Source of the DNA: Mycobacterium paragordonae
Lineage (GTDB): Bacteria > Actinomycetota > Actinomycetes > Mycobacteriales > Mycobacteriaceae
Assembly: GCF_003614435.1 (NCBI RefSeq)
Contig: NZ_CP025546.1
Coordinates: forward strand, 5,208,001 to 5,272,000
DNA: 64,000 nt
Direction of reading: 5' to 3'
The notes under the pieces were generated by a model. The model was not told where the DNA came from. It saw only the letters and a list, made by a program, of their open reading frames with translations, and did not search any database. A program made the position numbers and the translations under genes. This document shows positions 37,109-46,211 of this stretch, in pieces (the first letter of the stretch is position 1; every line of letters starts with the position of its first letter).

Positions 37109-37303
37109 GTTGGTGTAACTTCCCCGCTCTCTGATTTCATCCGCACGTCCCACCCTGTGAGAACAATCCAGGCCGTGAGAATCCGGGCAGCCCCGGTCCC
37201 ACTTCGCAACAGTAGCGGCAGCCGGCGCCCGGCACGCGACTGACCAGCAGCCGTGCCAGGGGGTCCATTTGGCCAACTGGCGAACTAGCGGCGACGATCG
37301 GGA

Positions 37304-37309
37304 TAAAAT
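37304..37309 (+). promoter_or_regulatory. -10 element upstream of PE gene
   Basis: TAAAAT gives a start near 37316 and a leader of about 64 bases ending in AGGGGG before the ATG. The -35 is weak. The rest of 37109-37379 holds the fbiC promoter with no clear motif. Confidence 0.4.
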
Positions 37310-37379
37310 CGGTGCCTGTCAGCCCAGCGAGAGGATCGCCGGGCATTGCCGACCTGATATCGAGTAGGGGGTGAGCGGG

Positions 37380-38258
37380 ATGTCCTTTTTGCACGCGGAT
37401 CCGGAGGCGCTGAAGGCGGCCGCCTCCAACATCGCCGGCATCGGATCGGAGATCAGTTCAGCCAATGCCGCCGCGTCGCTGCCCACCACCGGCGTGGTGG
37501 CAGCCGCCGCGGATCAGGTATCAGCGCAGGTCGCGGCGCTGTTCTCAACGCATGCCCAGGGATATCAGCAGCTCAGCTCCCAGATCTCGGCCTTCCACGA
37601 GAAGTTCGTCCAGGCCCTTGGCTCGAGTGCCGCGTCCTACGCCAACGCCGAGAGCAGCGCGGCGCGGACCCTGGCCGATGCGGTCAACGCGCCCGCGCAG
37701 CAACTGCTGGGACACCCGCTGATCGGACCGGGGGCGCCAAGTCTGGCCGGTGCCGCCGCGAGGGCCGCTACACAGGTGCAGAGTGCGCTGCAGGGTGTGC
37801 CGGCCGGCAACCTGCTGAGCGTGCTGGGACTGACGCCAACCGGCGGTTTAGGCGGTTTGACCGCCACCCGCGCATTGGCGGGACCGTTGGCCGCCGCGGC
37901 GGCGCCCGCTGCGGTGATCCCCGTATCGTGGGCCACTTCCATCCAGAATCTGTACAACTTCGTTGAGCCGTATGTGGCGTACGGCTTCAACCTGGCCGCT
38001 TACGCTGCGGGCTGGTTGCCATACGTGGGGATCCTGGCGCCGCAGATCAACTTCTTCTACTACCTGTTCGAACCCATGGTTCAGGCCGGGCTTTTCAATA
38101 CCCTTGACTGGCTGGCTGGAACGGTCAGCTTCAGTCAGGGCCTGGCCAACTTCTGGGCGGCGACATCGGCGTCGATCAACCAGTTCCTCTACACCGAGTG
38201 GTACTGGATCCGCAGTTTCTTGCCGCCGCTGCCACCGTTGCCGCCGTTCTTCCCGTAA
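37380..38258 (+). CDS. PE-family protein (PE12-like)
   Basis: A 292-residue PE protein. Residues 1-95 are the helical PE domain (SFLHADPEALKAAASNIAGIG, with PE at 9-10), a secretion and PPE-pairing module for type VII (ESX) export. A unique C-terminal region of about 200 residues contains hydrophobic helices (LAAYAAGWLPYVGILAPQ; FFYYLFEP) and ends with PPLPPLPPFFP. The ATG at 37380 has a strong AGGGGG site and the normal MSF start. Position next to fbiC matches Rv1172c (PE12). No adjacent PPE gene is present. Confidence 0.88.
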   Translation: MSFLHADPEALKAAASNIAGIGSEISSANAAASLPTTGVVAAAADQVSAQVAALFSTHAQGYQQLSSQISAFHEKFVQALGSSAASYANAESSAARTLADAVNAPAQQLLGHPLIGPGAPSLAGAAARAATQVQSALQGVPAGNLLSVLGLTPTGGLGGLTATRALAGPLAAAAAPAAVIPVSWATSIQNLYNFVEPYVAYGFNLAAYAAGWLPYVGILAPQINFFYYLFEPMVQAGLFNTLDWLAGTVSFSQGLANFWAATSASINQFLYTEWYWIRSFLPPLPPLPPFFP

Positions 38259-38262
38259 CGGC

Positions 38263-38724
38263 TCACGGACGGGTTCTGCGTCGCCACAGCACCCATACGG
38301 GTGGCGCGACGCCCAGCACGATCAGCACCAGGGCCGCGTACGCCATCACGCCCTGGCCGCCGAGGATGATGTCGCCCCCGGGACCACCCAGGCTCGCCAC
38401 CGCCACGGTGAGCAGCCAGGTCCACAACGGCAATGCGGCCATTCGCGGCGAGGTGGTCCAGCGGCTTGCCGCCCACACCAGGGCGGCGTTGACCAGCCCA
38501 CTGATCAATGCGCTGATCGGAAACGGAGTGGAGCCGATGTAGGAGGGCAGGAGCAGCGCCCCGGCCAGCGCGGAGAGCACCCCGTCGACGGCCAGCAGCG
38601 CCAAGACAACAAAACGGATAGCCGGATCCGTCGCGCCGGTCTCTTCGATCGAGACGGCGCGTGGCTTGATGTCGGTCAGGTTGGGACGCTGTCGATCTGC
38701 GAGAGGATCGATCCGATGACCCAC
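38263..38724 (-). CDS. Four-helix membrane protein, Rv1171-like
   Basis: A 153-residue integral membrane protein with a hydrophilic N-terminus of about 35 residues and four predicted transmembrane helices (FVVLALLAVDGVLSALAGALLL onward). It ends in a basic WRRRTRP tail. No enzymatic motif is seen and function is unknown. The GTG start at 38724 lies inside the preceding 35-residue reading frame, so translation is probably coupled. It is part of the mshB operon and converges on the PE gene with a 4-bp gap. Confidence 0.8.
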   Translation of the reverse strand: MGHRIDPLADRQRPNLTDIKPRAVSIEETGATDPAIRFVVLALLAVDGVLSALAGALLLPSYIGSTPFPISALISGLVNAALVWAASRWTTSPRMAALPLWTWLLTVAVASLGGPGGDIILGGQGVMAYAALVLIVLGVAPPVWVLWRRRTRP

Positions 38725-38783
38725 TGCATACTGTCGAGTCGGTCCTGCCAGTGCTGCAAGTTAGGGTCCAGGTCGGGGTCCAT
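38676..38783 (-). CDS. 35-residue small protein between mshB and the Rv1171-like gene
   Basis: An ATG frame of 36 codons with a strong ribosome site (AGGAAGG seven bases upstream). It encodes an acidic, amphipathic peptide: MDPDLDPNLQHWQDRLDSMQ, then WVIGSILSQIDSVPT. The end overlaps the start of the next gene by 49 bases in another frame, typical of a coupled or leader gene. The Leu/Trp/Ile spacing suggests one amphipathic helix. Function is unknown. Confidence 0.7.
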   Translation of the reverse strand: MDPDLDPNLQHWQDRLDSMQWVIGSILSQIDSVPT

Positions 38784-38844
38784 GGAAATTCCTTCCTCTT
38801 CCTTTCCGAGGCGGCTTCCTTTCCGAAACGGCCTGTGTCAAAGC

Positions 38845-39744
38845 CTAGTTGCCCGGACCAGTGATGCCCAGACCGGCAAGCAAATCCGTTTCCCAGCCAC
38901 GTTCGTCCCGCTCCCCCGCCGCACCGGCGACCAGAATGTAGTGCTCTTGCGGGAGGATAGGCAGCGCAAGGTTATTCGAGAGCGCGCAGGCGCGTCCGGT
39001 CGCGCCGACGGTGAGTTGGGTGGCGTGCGCGGCGAGGGCGGCGACCTTGGCGGCGTGCGCGTCCGCGCCGGCCTCGACAACGGCGTTGATGTCGTCGTCG
39101 AGAAAGGTGAAGGGAATGTCTTCCGGCGGCAGCGTCCACTCCGGTCGAAGGTCCTCGGGCACCAGGGCCCGCAGGCCGGCAATCATGGCGTCCCGGGCCA
39201 GGACCGTCCAGTAGAACTTGGGCACCGACCACGGGTCGCCCGGGTAGTCGTCCGAGCGGCCGGCGGCAGCCACTGCCGAGGTGGTGACGGTGTGGGTGCG
39301 GATGTGGTCCGGATGGCCGTAGCCGCCGTTGGGGTCGTAGGTCACCACCACGTGCGGGCGCATGTCGCGGATCAGCGCGACGAGGGCGCCGACGGCTTCC
39401 CGTTCGTCGGCGTCCACGAATCGGCGCCTGCCGCGCGGTTCGGTGCCGGCCATGCCGGAGTCCCGCCAGCGCCCCGCGCCACCGAGATAAACCGGACCGT
39501 TGACGCCCAACGCGTGCAATGCCCGGCTGAGTTCGCTGATGCGGTAGCCACCGAGTTGATCCGCATGGTCGACGGCGAGTTGGGCCCAACGGTCACCCAC
39601 GACCTCACCCTCCTCGCCCAGGGTGCAGGTCACGACATGCACTTGCGCTCCGCGTGCGGTGTAGTGCGCGATGGTGGCGCCGTTGGCCAGGCTTTCGTCG
39701 TCGGGATGTGCATGCACGAACAGCAGCCGCGGCGTCTCAGGCAT
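38845..39744 (-). CDS. mshB: GlcNAc-inositol deacetylase MshB (mycothiol synthesis)
   Basis: A 299-residue zinc deacetylase of the PIG-L/LmbE family removing acetate from GlcNAc-Ins, the second step of mycothiol synthesis. The zinc and catalytic motif AHPDDE supplies H13, D15 and D16, and GHPDH supplies H147, the same numbering as the studied M. tuberculosis enzyme. It is the first gene of an operon with the 35-residue protein and the membrane protein, and is divergent from tetR. Confidence 0.97.
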   Translation of the reverse strand: MPETPRLLFVHAHPDDESLANGATIAHYTARGAQVHVVTCTLGEEGEVVGDRWAQLAVDHADQLGGYRISELSRALHALGVNGPVYLGGAGRWRDSGMAGTEPRGRRRFVDADEREAVGALVALIRDMRPHVVVTYDPNGGYGHPDHIRTHTVTTSAVAAAGRSDDYPGDPWSVPKFYWTVLARDAMIAGLRALVPEDLRPEWTLPPEDIPFTFLDDDINAVVEAGADAHAAKVAALAAHATQLTVGATGRACALSNNLALPILPQEHYILVAGAAGERDERGWETDLLAGLGITGPGN

Positions 39745-39788
39745 GGACGAACCCTACCGCCGACCCGTAGACAGCCGAAAAACCGCCT

Positions 39789-39821
39789 TTAGTGAACGAT
39801 AGGAACGCTAACGGCTACTAT
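39789..39821 (+). promoter_or_regulatory. Promoter and possible operator of the tetR gene next to mshB
   Basis: A TACTAT -10 element (39816-39821) ends 7 bases before the ATG at 39828, predicting a leaderless mRNA. Just upstream, TTAGTG..CGCTAA (39789-39811) is an imperfect dyad that could be its autoregulatory site, between divergent mshB and tetR. Confidence 0.4.
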
Positions 39822-39827
39822 CGACCA

Positions 39828-40442
39828 ATGCCGCAGGGGACCAGCACCACACCGAGCGCCAGCCGCAGCCGCCGGCGCGGCGAAGTTCTCGAACGGGCGC
39901 TCTATTCCGCTACTTTGGCGGAGCTGGCCGCGGTCGGCTATGGCGGGCTGACCATGGAGGGCATTGCGGCGCGCGCACACACCGGAAAGGCCGCTTTGTA
40001 CCGGCGCTGGGCCAGCAAGCATGACCTGGTGCAGGCCGCCATGACACACAACGTGCCGCCGTTGCCGGAGCCGCGGGCCGGCCGGTCAACCCGGGAGAAC
40101 CTGCTGGCGGTGTTCACGGCTCACCGCGATGTGTTGGCCGGCAAGACCGATTTTCCGGGCCTGGAGATCATCAGTCAGCTGATTCACGAACCCGAACTGC
40201 GCGCGATCTTCGTCGACGCGGTGGTGGTGCCACGCGTGAAGATCGTCGAATCGATACTGAAGACCGCGGTGCACGAGGGTGATATTGATCCGGCGACACT
40301 TACGCCGCTGACCGCTCGCATCGGATCGGCTTTGATCAACCAGCACTTCATGCTCACCGGGACCCCGCCCACCCGCCGCGAACTGTCCCTGATCGTCGAC
40401 ACCGTGATACCGCCGAAATCCACTGCAGCGCATACTAATTAA
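39828..40442 (+). CDS. TetR-family transcriptional regulator, Rv1167c-like
   Basis: A 204-residue TetR protein. The N-terminus is basic (SRSRRRGEV) and the helix-turn-helix reads LTMEGIAARAHTGKAALYRRW, with the C-terminal domain seen in the AefR-like group (SALINQHFMLTGTPPTRRE). The ATG at 39828 is preferred to an earlier frame start because of the -10 spacing. It is divergent from mshB and convergent with the first large PE gene. Ligand and targets are unknown. Confidence 0.88.
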   Translation: MPQGTSTTPSASRSRRRGEVLERALYSATLAELAAVGYGGLTMEGIAARAHTGKAALYRRWASKHDLVQAAMTHNVPPLPEPRAGRSTRENLLAVFTAHRDVLAGKTDFPGLEIISQLIHEPELRAIFVDAVVVPRVKIVESILKTAVHEGDIDPATLTPLTARIGSALINQHFMLTGTPPTRRELSLIVDTVIPPKSTAAHTN

Positions 40443-40467
40443 GCTGCGCTGCAACTTCCGGGCGCCG

Positions 40468-41583
40468 TCAGGCGCCGGTGATCAGTCCAGCCAGATCCAG
40501 CCCCGCCTCCGTGCTCTGGTCGAAAGCGCCGAGCAGGCCGCCGATCTGGCCACCGTTGAACGGCTGGGCCGCGGTGCCCAACAACAGCCCTTCGGTGAAG
40601 TTCGTCGGCACCTGCGCCCCGGTGAACAGGTTCACTCCTTGCTCGCCCGTGCCCAGCAACAGGTTTCCGATGTTGAACCCGCGGTTCAGCGCACCGTTCA
40701 GGGCGCTGTCGGTGTGGAAAACCTGTTGCTCCCAGGCGACTTCGTTGGCCACCAGGCTGTGGTTGAAGTTCATTTCGCTGTTGACCAGATTGGTGTTGAA
40801 GTTGACCTGCGCCGTTTGTATCTGCTGCAGGAAACTGGCCGGCGAGCTCAACAACGACTGCGCTGGCGCGGGAAGCGCACTCAGCAGTGCCTGGCCTGGC
40901 GCGCTGCCCACGAACAAGCCGGCGAAATTAGCACCGGCCGCGAGGCTTTGATCGAATGCGCCGAGCGGACCGCCGATGGCGCCGCTGTTGAAGACCTGTG
41001 CCGCACTACCGGTCAAGAGAGTCGAAGTAAACGTGGGCGGAACTTGAACACCCACAAGACCATTGAAGGCCTGCTCACCGGTGCCCACCAACAGATTCCC
41101 GGCGTTGAAGCCGCGGTTGATCACGCCGTTGAGAGCGGTGTCAGTGCCGAAAAAGCTTCGCTCCAAACCCAGTTCATTACTCAGCAGCGCATTGTTGAAC
41201 GTGAGCTCGTTAGCCACCACATTGGAACCGAAGGCGATCTGCGCCTGTTCCAGTTGTTGCATCGGCGATGCGGCCGCCGCCATCGCCTGCAGCGGTGAGA
41301 CATTGGCCGCCTCCGCGCCGGCGAAGGCAGCCGCTGTACTTCGCATGATCTGCACAAACTGCTCGTGAAACTGCGCGGCTTGGGCATTGAGAGCCTGAAA
41401 TGCCTGCCCGTGCGCGCCGAAAAGCGCCGAGACGGCCGCCGATATCTCATCGGCGCCGGCCGGCAACACCGCCGTGGTCGCGGCAGCCGCCGACGAACCG
41501 GCAGCCCCGATCGTCGAGCCGATGCCCGCCAGATCAGTTGCGGCAGATGCCAGAAACTCCGGCACGACGTTCACATAGGACAT
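40468..41583 (-). CDS. PE-family protein with two copies of a novel C-terminal repeat domain
   Basis: A 371-residue PE protein. Residues 1-95 form the PE domain ([20 protein letters not shown]). The rest is two homologous units of about 115 residues, each running from (N/F)xxLVxNExxFN through F(F/H)(G/H)TDxALNG, GNLLxGTGEQ and xVPxxFTxxLL to GGxLGAFDQS. No PGRS glycine repeats occur. Presumably ESX-exported to the envelope or outside. It lies in the position where M. tuberculosis has PE11/PPE17. The repeated unit also appears in the next gene. Confidence 0.85.
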   Translation of the reverse strand: MSYVNVVPEFLASAATDLAGIGSTIGAAGSSAAAATTAVLPAGADEISAAVSALFGAHGQAFQALNAQAAQFHEQFVQIMRSTAAAFAGAEAANVSPLQAMAAAASPMQQLEQAQIAFGSNVVANELTFNNALLSNELGLERSFFGTDTALNGVINRGFNAGNLLVGTGEQAFNGLVGVQVPPTFTSTLLTGSAAQVFNSGAIGGPLGAFDQSLAAGANFAGLFVGSAPGQALLSALPAPAQSLLSSPASFLQQIQTAQVNFNTNLVNSEMNFNHSLVANEVAWEQQVFHTDSALNGALNRGFNIGNLLLGTGEQGVNLFTGAQVPTNFTEGLLLGTAAQPFNGGQIGGLLGAFDQSTEAGLDLAGLITGA

Positions 41584-41759
41584 GGCAAAACCTCCCCGTC
41601 GCTGACATGACGGCCCTCCCCGGCTGTCGTGTCGCTATTCAGGATGGTATCGACGTCGCAGGACCCGCTCAGGCGGTTTCTATGAACTGGACTGGACTAA
41701 CTCATATCTGTTCGCCCCGCGGACATTTATTCGCTGGGCGAATGAGGAGGCCGAACCCA

Positions 41760-41792
41760 ATCGGCCCGTCACCACTGGGATGACGGGCCGAT
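41760..41792 (-). terminator. Stem-loop after the 748-residue PE gene
   Basis: Perfect 12-bp arms ATCGGCCCGTCA/TGACGGGCCGAT with a 9-base loop lie 25 bp downstream of the PE stop. There is no T-run. The rest of the 233-bp gap to the next PE gene shows no further clear motif. Confidence 0.6.
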
Positions 41793-41816
41793 CAGGGGAT
41801 GCTTCAGGTGCAGCGG

Positions 41817-44063
41817 TTAGCCACCCCCGCCGACATTGCCGCCGACCGTGCCGCCGACCGAGCCGCCGATTGTGCCGGTGCCGGTGAGGGCGGCCGTCAA
41901 GTTGGCGTTGATGTTGGCGAGCAGGCTGGGCAGTCCGCCGGTCAGGGTCACCTGGATCGGGGACAACAAGCTGCTCAGCACCGACGCGTCGAACAACCAC
42001 TTCTGCTCGAACGCACCCAGCAGGCCGCCGGCGGTGACGCCGCCGAAGACGTCGCCCGGCGCGGTCACCAGCAGGCTGCCCGTCAGGTCCACGGCCGGGG
42101 CGCCCAGCAGGGCGTTGATGGCCCCCTGCGGCGTACCGACCAGCAGCAGGTTCAACCCGTTGAAGGCATTGTTCACCGCGCCGTTGAGGGCGCCACCGGT
42201 CCCGAACACCATTGTCTGGAACAACTGCTCGTTGGCCACCAGGTTGGCGTTGAACGCCAACTGGCTGTCCACCAACCCCTGCAAGCTGGTCGGAGTGAGG
42301 TTCAGCTGCGTCAACAGCGAAGTGTCGAGGCCCGGCACACCGCCCAACGCCGCGTTCAGCGAAAGCAGTTGATGGGCAACACCTGTCAGGCCGCCGCCGA
42401 TCGGGAAGCCGGGCGCCTCCAGCGCGCCGTTGACGATCAGGTCGCCGGTCAAGTTGGCAGCTGGGGCGCCGACGAGAGCGTTGACGAGTTGCTCGCCGGT
42501 ACCCACCAACAAGTTCCCCGCGTTGACGGCGTAGCCCACCGGCCCAGCCAGTGCCGGTGCGCCCAACAGCGCGACCTCGTTGGCGACGAGCGTCTGGTTG
42601 AACGCGACTTCGTTGGCAACCAGTCCGCTCAACATGCCGCTCTGCAGTTGCTCGAAGCCCGCCAGCCCCGTTGTCGGAAGGGCCGCCACCGCGTTCACCA
42701 GCGCGTTGAGCCCTGCCGTGTCGCCGTTGACGGCCCCGGTCAGCGCCGCATTGATCTGACCGCTGAGCGCCGGCAGCGTCAGGTTCAAGTTGGTCAGTCC
42801 GGCACTCAGGTTGCCGGCCCAGGTGGCGCCGGCCTGCGTCAGGGCTGCGAAGTTGGGTATCGCGAAGTTGAAGTTCGGCAACGTGAAGTTGTTGGGCAAC
42901 GTGAAGCTCACGTTGGGCAGCCCGAAGTTCGGCAATGCGAAGTTGAAGTTCGGCAACGTGAAGTTGTTGGGCAACGTGAAGCTCACGTTGGGCAGCCCGA
43001 AATTCGGCAGCGCGAAGTTGAAGTTCGGCAACGCGAAGTTCGGCAGCGCCAAATTGCCCGACAGCGCCCCGTTCAGCGCGGCACTCAACTGAGCACCCAG
43101 ACCCGGGAACCCGCCGGTCACATTGGCAACCAGCGCAGGCAGATTCGCGGTGAACCCGCCCGTCAGTGCCGGCAGGCTCACATCGAAACCGCCCGGCAAA
43201 CCGGACAGCGCGGCATTGAGGTTGGCTGCCAGCGAACCACCGGTCTGGGCCAGGCCGGACAGGCCGGAACTGAGGCTGGTCGCCAGCATCCCGCCGGTCT
43301 GCGCGAGACTCGTGAGGCCCGCATTCACGTTGGCCCCGAACGCATTACCGAGGGCAGTGAAGTCCGGCAAGCCGCCACTCACATTGCCCGACAGGGCAGC
43401 GTTGAGTTGAGCGCCGAGACCCGAAAGCCCACCGCTGAAGGCACCTGAGAGCAGGCCCGGCCCCACGTTGGCGTCAAGTGCGCTGTTGATGGCCAGGCTG
43501 GTGTTGAAGTTGGCCGGAACCTGTGCTCCGATAAGGACATTGAAGGCCTGCTGGCCCCCGCCGACGAACGAGTTCGCGACGTTCAAGCCGGCGTCGACGG
43601 CATTGGAGACTGCGTTCCCGCCGCCGAATAGTGCCTGCCGCAGCGCCACCTCGGTGCCCACCAACGACTGGTTGAACGACACCTGGGCATTGACGATGTT
43701 GGAGGTGAAACCGGCCCACGCCTGGCCGATCCCCTCGAGCGACACGGTCGGGGCGGCCAGCCCGTTGACCAGAGCCTGCGCCGTATTCGCTTCTGCCGCA
43801 GCATAAGCTCCGGCGCCGGCGGTCACGGCCTGGACGAACCGTTCATAGGAGGCCGCGACCTGCGCGCTGACCTGTTGATAACCCGCCGCATTATTGGAGA
43901 ACAGCGCGGCGATCTGCACCGACACTTCATCGGCGGCCGCGGCTAGCACGCTCGTAGTCGACGCAGCCGCTGCCGCATTGGCGGCGCCCAGCGCCGACCC
44001 AATACCGGACAGATCTGCGCCGAACGCCGACATTATTTGTGGCTCGACAAAGACATATGACAT
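41817..44063 (-). CDS. Large PE-family protein with LPNF repeats and three copies of the novel domain
   Basis: A 748-residue PE protein. Residues 1-95 are the PE domain (MSYVFVEPQIMSAFGADLSG). A first copy of the shared domain lies at about 115-210 (VSFNQSLVGTEVALRQ..GGGQQAFNVLIGAQVP). A central region, about 330-420, is made of LPNF/LPNV motifs in a 25-residue period. Two further domain copies (LVANEVAFNQTLVANEVAL; LAFNANLVANEQLFQ) and a Gly/Thr-rich end follow. The ATG at 44063 gives the standard MSYV start. Probably an exported surface protein. It is co-directional with the shorter PE gene. Confidence 0.85.
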   Translation of the reverse strand: MSYVFVEPQIMSAFGADLSGIGSALGAANAAAAASTTSVLAAAADEVSVQIAALFSNNAAGYQQVSAQVAASYERFVQAVTAGAGAYAAAEANTAQALVNGLAAPTVSLEGIGQAWAGFTSNIVNAQVSFNQSLVGTEVALRQALFGGGNAVSNAVDAGLNVANSFVGGGQQAFNVLIGAQVPANFNTSLAINSALDANVGPGLLSGAFSGGLSGLGAQLNAALSGNVSGGLPDFTALGNAFGANVNAGLTSLAQTGGMLATSLSSGLSGLAQTGGSLAANLNAALSGLPGGFDVSLPALTGGFTANLPALVANVTGGFPGLGAQLSAALNGALSGNLALPNFALPNFNFALPNFGLPNVSFTLPNNFTLPNFNFALPNFGLPNVSFTLPNNFTLPNFNFAIPNFAALTQAGATWAGNLSAGLTNLNLTLPALSGQINAALTGAVNGDTAGLNALVNAVAALPTTGLAGFEQLQSGMLSGLVANEVAFNQTLVANEVALLGAPALAGPVGYAVNAGNLLVGTGEQLVNALVGAPAANLTGDLIVNGALEAPGFPIGGGLTGVAHQLLSLNAALGGVPGLDTSLLTQLNLTPTSLQGLVDSQLAFNANLVANEQLFQTMVFGTGGALNGAVNNAFNGLNLLLVGTPQGAINALLGAPAVDLTGSLLVTAPGDVFGGVTAGGLLGAFEQKWLFDASVLSSLLSPIQVTLTGGLPSLLANINANLTAALTGTGTIGGSVGGTVGGNVGGGG
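42862..43045. repeat. 75-bp tandem repeats encoding the LPNF region of the PE protein
   Basis: Units starting at 42862, 42937 and 43012 repeat with an exact 75-bp period and near-identical sequence; the last is partial. Each encodes 25 residues (LPNFNFALPNFGLPNVSFT and LPNNFT). The near identity points to recent duplication and possible copy-number variation. Confidence 0.9.
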
Positions 44064-44164
44064 GGACCGACCCCTCACCGCAATGATTGCTGGCTTACCC
44101 CGGCCCGATCAGGTGCCCTCTACCCCCGACCGAAGCGTATCGCGGGGGTTGACCGGAGCATGCG

Positions 44165-44213
44165 ATTTCTAAACGTAGATTTTTGTAACAATTTGTCGCA
44201 GGCCAAATTGGCC
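44165..44213. promoter_or_regulatory. AT-rich segment with palindrome upstream of the large PE gene
   Basis: Within the 226-bp gap between lpqW and the PE gene, 44165-44195 is strikingly AT-rich for this genome. It is followed by the palindrome GGCCAAATTGGCC (44201-44213). This may be the PE promoter and a nucleoid-protein (Lsr2/EspR) target. Confidence 0.4.
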
Positions 44214-44289
44214 GGTCCCCACTAAGCCGCTCGCCATGCGCCCAGTTTCGAGATCGCGCCCAAATGATCTGTATGGCATGGATTTCGGG

Positions 44290-46206
44290 CTATTGCCCGG
44301 TCTTGACCCACTGACCGGCGTCGCCAACGATGCCGACCGGCACTGCGCCGGTCAGGCTGACGTTCTGCACGCTGGGGCCGGCGCCCACAATCGTGGTGTC
44401 CTGCAGGATGGGCAGCACGGTCGACATGTTCCACAGCCGCGGCTCCACCGCGGTGATCACATCACTGATGTTCTTCGACCCATTGAGGGCGGCTTCGATG
44501 TTCGACTCGATACTGCGGTCGCAAATCCCGGTGAGGTTCGACGGCGCTTTCACCAGTGCGCCCGGATCGGGCTGGCGGCTCGGCGTCGTCAGCGGTGAGG
44601 TGGTGTCCGGTGCCGCCTGGGTCGTGGCAGCCGGCGACGTCGACGATGTAGTAGTAGGGGGAGCATTCGGGGCGGGTACCTCAGTGGCCTGCAGGGCCGG
44701 GCACCCGAACCGAGATGCCAAGGAAGTGGCCAGGTTTCCGCCGGCCTGATGCCAACCCACCAACGCGTCCACCTGGTGGTTGGCGAGCGCGTCGCGATAC
44801 AGCGTCACCGGATCCAGCGCCAGCACGCTCGCGGCGATACCGACGTTGCGCAGCTGATCGGCGGCGGTGTTGGCCACGGCGACCGACGTCGGGTCGTTGA
44901 CCGCCACCCCGATCACCAACGCCAACTGCTTGCCGTCCTTGCTGATTCGGCCGCGGATGACCTCCGGCGGACCGGTGCTCACCGGCGCGGTCGTCGAGCT
45001 GGGCGCCGGTGAAACCGATGTGCTGCTTTCGATTTGGAAGCCGGCGGCCTCCAGGAGCCCCATCGCCGCCGTCGAACTCATGGCCGGCGGCGCGGTCGGC
45101 ACATAGCCGGGGTCACTGGGTGAACGGATCTGCGCCTGGGCCAGGGTGACGGTGTTGTCGCTGCCCGCCCCGACCGCGGCCAGCAGGTCGACGTCGACCA
45201 ACCCCAGGATCGCCTTGCGGACCTGTGAGTCGGCCAGCTTGGGCTCGTTCGCCCGCAGCGTCAGCTGCATCACCCGGGGCGTCACGATCCGGGCGGTCCG
45301 CACGTCGGGGATCGCCGACAGCTGGGCGAACGCGGCCGACCCGCCATGTACCTGGGCCACCTGGGTGTCGCCGTTGCGCACCGAATCGGCCAGGGCGGCC
45401 GGCGCGCCGGCCCGCCGGAACTGGATGAGCGCCGGTTTGGCGGGCGGCCCCCAGTAGCGGTCGTTGCGGGCGATCAGGATCTCGTCGCGCTGCGGGTCGA
45501 TGTTCTCCACCCGGAATTGCCCGCCGGTGACCGGCAGGGCGCGCGCCAACCCGGATGCGAAACCGCCCGGCACGTCCTTGACGATGTGCGCCGGCAACAG
45601 GTTGTTGAACAACTCCCGCCACGCCGGGTACGGCTGCGCGAAGGTGACGACGGCCGTCTTGCCCCCCTCGAGCGACTGGACGTTGGTAATGAGGTCATAA
45701 CCGGCCGGATCCACCACGCCGGGCTGGCTCACCATCTGCCGCCACAGGTACCAGAAGTCGTCGGCGGCGATCGGCGCGTTGTCGGTCCACTGCGCTTCCG
45801 GCCGTATTTTGTAGGTCACCGTGAACGGGTTCTCGCTCGTCACGTCGGCTGCCACCAGCAGCGTGGGGTCCATCTCCCAACGTGAGCCGGTCGACGAATT
45901 GGGGTCCGGCACCGGGCGGAACGCGCTCGGCAGCACCAGGGCGCTGATCGCCGCGTTCACCGGAGACAGGTCCGAGAGCAGGTGTGGGTTGAAGCCGGCC
46001 CCGATCGAGTCGATACCCATGATGATCTGGGTGGGATGCTGCGGCGGCGGTGGTGTGTTGTGCGGGGTGTCGGTGCTCTGCGGCGCCGGCGGCGGGCTCA
46101 CTGTGCACCCCGACAACACCAGACCGATGGCCGCTACCAGCACGCCGATCGCCACCAGGACGTGACGGGCTCGGTGCAGCACGCCAATCAGGGTATCGAG
46201 GTGCAC
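44290..46206 (-). CDS. lpqW: Lipoprotein LpqW (PIM/LAM pathway control)
   Basis: A 638-residue lipoprotein with a signal peptide and lipobox LVLSGC (Cys34). The body is a substrate-binding-protein fold of the peptide/oligopeptide type ([37 protein letters not shown]). In mycobacteria LpqW acts in the branch between polar PIMs and LM/LAM, interacting functionally with PimE, which is encoded at 59844. A low-complexity Ser/Thr/Pro stretch is inserted near the C-terminus. The GTG at 46206 follows the typA stop by 5 bases. Confidence 0.93.
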   Translation of the reverse strand: MHLDTLIGVLHRARHVLVAIGVLVAAIGLVLSGCTVSPPPAPQSTDTPHNTPPPPQHPTQIIMGIDSIGAGFNPHLLSDLSPVNAAISALVLPSAFRPVPDPNSSTGSRWEMDPTLLVAADVTSENPFTVTYKIRPEAQWTDNAPIAADDFWYLWRQMVSQPGVVDPAGYDLITNVQSLEGGKTAVVTFAQPYPAWRELFNNLLPAHIVKDVPGGFASGLARALPVTGGQFRVENIDPQRDEILIARNDRYWGPPAKPALIQFRRAGAPAALADSVRNGDTQVAQVHGGSAAFAQLSAIPDVRTARIVTPRVMQLTLRANEPKLADSQVRKAILGLVDVDLLAAVGAGSDNTVTLAQAQIRSPSDPGYVPTAPPAMSSTAAMGLLEAAGFQIESSTSVSPAPSSTTAPVSTGPPEVIRGRISKDGKQLALVIGVAVNDPTSVAVANTAADQLRNVGIAASVLALDPVTLYRDALANHQVDALVGWHQAGGNLATSLASRFGCPALQATEVPAPNAPPTTTSSTSPAATTQAAPDTTSPLTTPSRQPDPGALVKAPSNLTGICDRSIESNIEAALNGSKNISDVITAVEPRLWNMSTVLPILQDTTIVGAGPSVQNVSLTGAVPVGIVGDAGQWVKTGQ

Positions 46207-46211
46207 GCGGC

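Noticed and set aside
34535..37276. Longer fbiC starting at 37276
   Set aside because: The extra 56 residues are unlike the family; the GTG at 37108 restores the usual length.
41799..43448. 549-codon plus-strand open frame opposite the large PE gene
   Set aside because: It mirrors the codon periodicity and repeats of the PE gene and yields only VEVRQREV-like repeats; no ribosome site or domain.
40468..44063. PE_PGRS assignment for the two large PE genes
   Set aside because: No GGA/GGN repeat arrays are present; the C-terminal parts are Asn/Leu/Phe-rich domains.
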